A DNA stretch of 64,000 nt, from assembly GCF_009363095.1 (NCBI RefSeq), contig NZ_CP045296.1, forward strand, positions 744,001 through 808,000, given 5' to 3'. Below are positions 62,619 to 64,000 of this stretch, in pieces; the first letter of the stretch is position 1, and every line of letters starts with the position of its first letter. The DNA is from Paenibacillus cellulositrophicus. Lineage in GTDB: Bacteria > Bacillota > Bacilli > Paenibacillales > Paenibacillaceae. The notes under the pieces are model-generated. The model ran no database searches. It was given only the letters and a program-made list of their open reading frames with translations, and was not told the DNA's origin. A program made the translations under genes and the position numbers.

Positions 62619-63616
62619 GATGGTCCAAGATGGTCACCACGATCGACACGCATACCGGCGGGAATCCGACCCGGACCGTCATGTCCGGGGCTCCGGAGCT
62701 CTTCGGGAAAACGATGACCGAAAAGATGGTCTACATGTCCGAGCATCATGACGATTTCCGCAAAGCGCTGATGTTCGAACCCCGCGGGCACGAGGTCATG
62801 TCCGGCTGCATCTTGACTTCGCCATGCGATGAGAAGGCCGACATTGGGGTCGTGTTTATCGAAACCGGCGGGTATTTGCCGATGTGCGGTCACGATACGA
62901 TTGGGCTGTGCACGGCGCTGATCGAGGCGGGGTATTATCCGGCAAGCAAGGACGTCATCAGGCTCGACACGCCGGCCGGCCTTGTGGAAGCCAGGCTCGA
63001 GATCGAGAGAGGAAAGGTCCGTCAGGTCACCTTTACGAATATTCCTTCTTTTCTCTACAAGCATGATGTCCGGGTGCAGGTCGGCGATCTCGGTGAGGTC
63101 TCCTTGGATCTTGCTTACGGCGGCAATTTTTACGGGCTCGTCGATGCCCGATCACTGCATTTGCCTCTGGTTCCCCAGCGGGCTTCCGAGATCGTCCGCA
63201 CCGCCGTCCGGATCCGCGACGCGGTGAATGACAGCTTTGAAATTGTACATCCCGAAATTCCCGTCATTCGCGGACTGACCCATATTGAGTTCTACAGCGA
63301 TCCGGTATCGCCAGTGGCCCACTGCCGGAATACGGTCGTCGTCCCTCCCGGGGGGATTGACCGCTCCCCCTGCGGAACGGGCACATCCGCCAAAGTAGCC
63401 GTGCTGCGTGCCAAGGGCGAACTGGGAATCGGTGAAGAATTCGTCCACGAGAGCATCGTGGGTTCGATGTTCCGCGCCCGTGTCCTGGAAGATACGTCTG
63501 TCGGCCATCTGCCGGCCGTGATTCCGCAGATTTCCGGCTCGGCTTGGGTGATGGGCTTTCACCAATTCATTCTTCAGGAACGGGATGAACTGAAGTCTGG
63601 TTTCTTTCTGCTCTAA
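62615..63616 (+). CDS. Proline racemase-family enzyme, Cys/Cys type (hydroxyproline 2-epimerase or proline racemase)
   Basis: A 333-residue enzyme. Both catalytic cysteines are present: Cys91 in 'LPMCGHDTIG' and Cys253 in 'DRSPCGTGTSAKVA', so it should be a racemase/epimerase rather than a dehydratase. 'RIDTHTGGNPTR' type residues near the N-terminus ('TIDTHTGGNPTRT') are also conserved. 4-Hydroxyproline 2-epimerase and proline racemase cannot be separated by eye; the neighbouring oxidase favours the former. Confidence 0.9.
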   Translation: MRWSKMVTTIDTHTGGNPTRTVMSGAPELFGKTMTEKMVYMSEHHDDFRKALMFEPRGHEVMSGCILTSPCDEKADIGVVFIETGGYLPMCGHDTIGLCTALIEAGYYPASKDVIRLDTPAGLVEARLEIERGKVRQVTFTNIPSFLYKHDVRVQVGDLGEVSLDLAYGGNFYGLVDARSLHLPLVPQRASEIVRTAVRIRDAVNDSFEIVHPEIPVIRGLTHIEFYSDPVSPVAHCRNTVVVPPGGIDRSPCGTGTSAKVAVLRAKGELGIGEEFVHESIVGSMFRARVLEDTSVGHLPAVIPQISGSAWVMGFHQFILQERDELKSGFFLL

Positions 63617-63643
63617 ACATCACTACGACGGGGGGCCAGCAGT

Positions 63644-64000
63644 ATGGAAACGAAAAAATGGTATGCGGCGATCGATGTGCATTCCTGCGGACAGCCGCTG
63701 CGGATCATTACGGGCGGCCTGCCGCTATTGGCCGGTTCGACGATGCGCGACAAGGCTGTATTTTTCCAGCGGCATGAGGATGACGCAAGAAAGCTGCTGA
63801 TGTCGGAGCCGCGCGGCCACTATGCAATGACCGGTGCTATCGTTACAGCGCCGGTGACGCCGGAAGGGCGATTCGGTTTGCTGTTCCTGAACCAGCAAGG
63901 ACTTGCATCCGTCAGCGGGCATGGAATCATCGCTGCGGTCACGGCTTGGATCGAGACGGGGCAAATCGCTCCGTCCGATGCAGCGGCGGGTATACTGATC
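63644..64000 (+). CDS. Second proline racemase-family protein, Ser-type, 3' end outside window
   Basis: The first 119 residues of a proline racemase-fold protein ('MSEPRGHYAMTGAI', 'LASVSGHGIIAAVTAW'). At the first catalytic position Ser91 replaces Cys ('VSGHG' instead of 'MCGHD'), at the same residue number as Cys91 of the preceding gene. Ser-type family members include variant hydroxyproline 2-epimerases, and Cys/Thr members include trans-3-hydroxyproline dehydratases; the second catalytic residue lies beyond the window, so the type cannot be fixed. Start is ATG with GGGGGG upstream. Confidence 0.85.
   Translation, partial: METKKWYAAIDVHSCGQPLRIITGGLPLLAGSTMRDKAVFFQRHEDDARKLLMSEPRGHYAMTGAIVTAPVTPEGRFGLLFLNQQGLASVSGHGIIAAVTAWIETGQIAPSDAAAGILI

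Noticed and set aside
1..64000. CRISPR arrays, rRNA, tRNA, prophage, IS elements or att sites
   Set aside because: I looked for spaced repeats, transposase motifs and tRNA-like cloverleaf sequences and saw none. A covariance-model scan would be needed to exclude small RNAs.

Overview
The window looks like the chromosome of a Paenibacillus-type soil or rhizosphere Firmicute. This rests on Gram-positive style ribosome-binding sites (AGGAGG 5-10 nt before the starts, with frequent GTG and TTG starts), lipoprotein signal peptides on every solute-binding protein, two complete YesM/YesN two-component pairs, three carbohydrate-type (CUT1) ABC importers, and moderate GC content. I see no rRNA, tRNA, CRISPR array, phage or IS element. 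The species is not determined.

Layout. (1) 1-11176, plus strand: the end of an AraC/YesN-type regulator, an LplABC-like sugar importer, cytoplasmic GH51 and GH2 glycosidases, and a secreted modular GH43 enzyme. Together these form an arabinan/arabinogalactan-type utilisation locus with a candidate cre site at its promoter. (2) 11270-16490: a cytochrome P450 with its own 7Fe-type ferredoxin, a 14-TM MFS exporter divergent from a TetR regulator, and an S41 peptidase translationally coupled to that regulator. (3) 16580-19556: a siderophore/iron ABC importer behind a perfect consensus Fur box. (4) 19710-32329: mixed genes, namely two lipoproteins, a histidine kinase translationally coupled to a ThDP enzyme, a helveticin J-like secreted protein, YbaK, a 34-residue membrane peptide, an NAD(P)-binding protein, an APH-fold kinase, a secreted DJ-1/PfpI protein, a 12-repeat Ycf48/BNR lipoprotein and a GNAT gene remnant.

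(5) 32425-40095, minus strand: a second YesMN/CUT1 locus (permease, permease, binding protein, kinase, regulator, second binding protein). (6) 40356-50443: an alpha/beta hydrolase, a MocR regulator, a four-gene operon (YheO/DauR-like regulator, PatB-like C-S lyase, NhaC transporter, RidA), a nitroreductase and a fused GMC dehydrogenase. (7) 50615-52639: a QorB-like protein and a VanZ-like protein. (8) 52892-64000, plus strand: an XRE-cupin regulator, a third YesN/YesM pair, a CUT1 importer, an Xaa-Pro peptidase, a FAD amino-acid oxidase and two proline-racemase-family proteins. Region 8 reads as an inducible (hydroxy)proline or prolyl-peptide import and catabolism locus and continues past the window edge.

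Points most worth following: the pairing of a sugar-type importer with hydroxyproline enzymes; a 19/20-identical promoter element shared by the region 5 and region 8 importer operons; a 14-bp direct repeat with a 20-bp period before the region 5 kinase; the AcoR-like kinase/ThDP-enzyme pair; and the lyase-RidA operon, in which the second enzyme would detoxify the intermediate released by the first.
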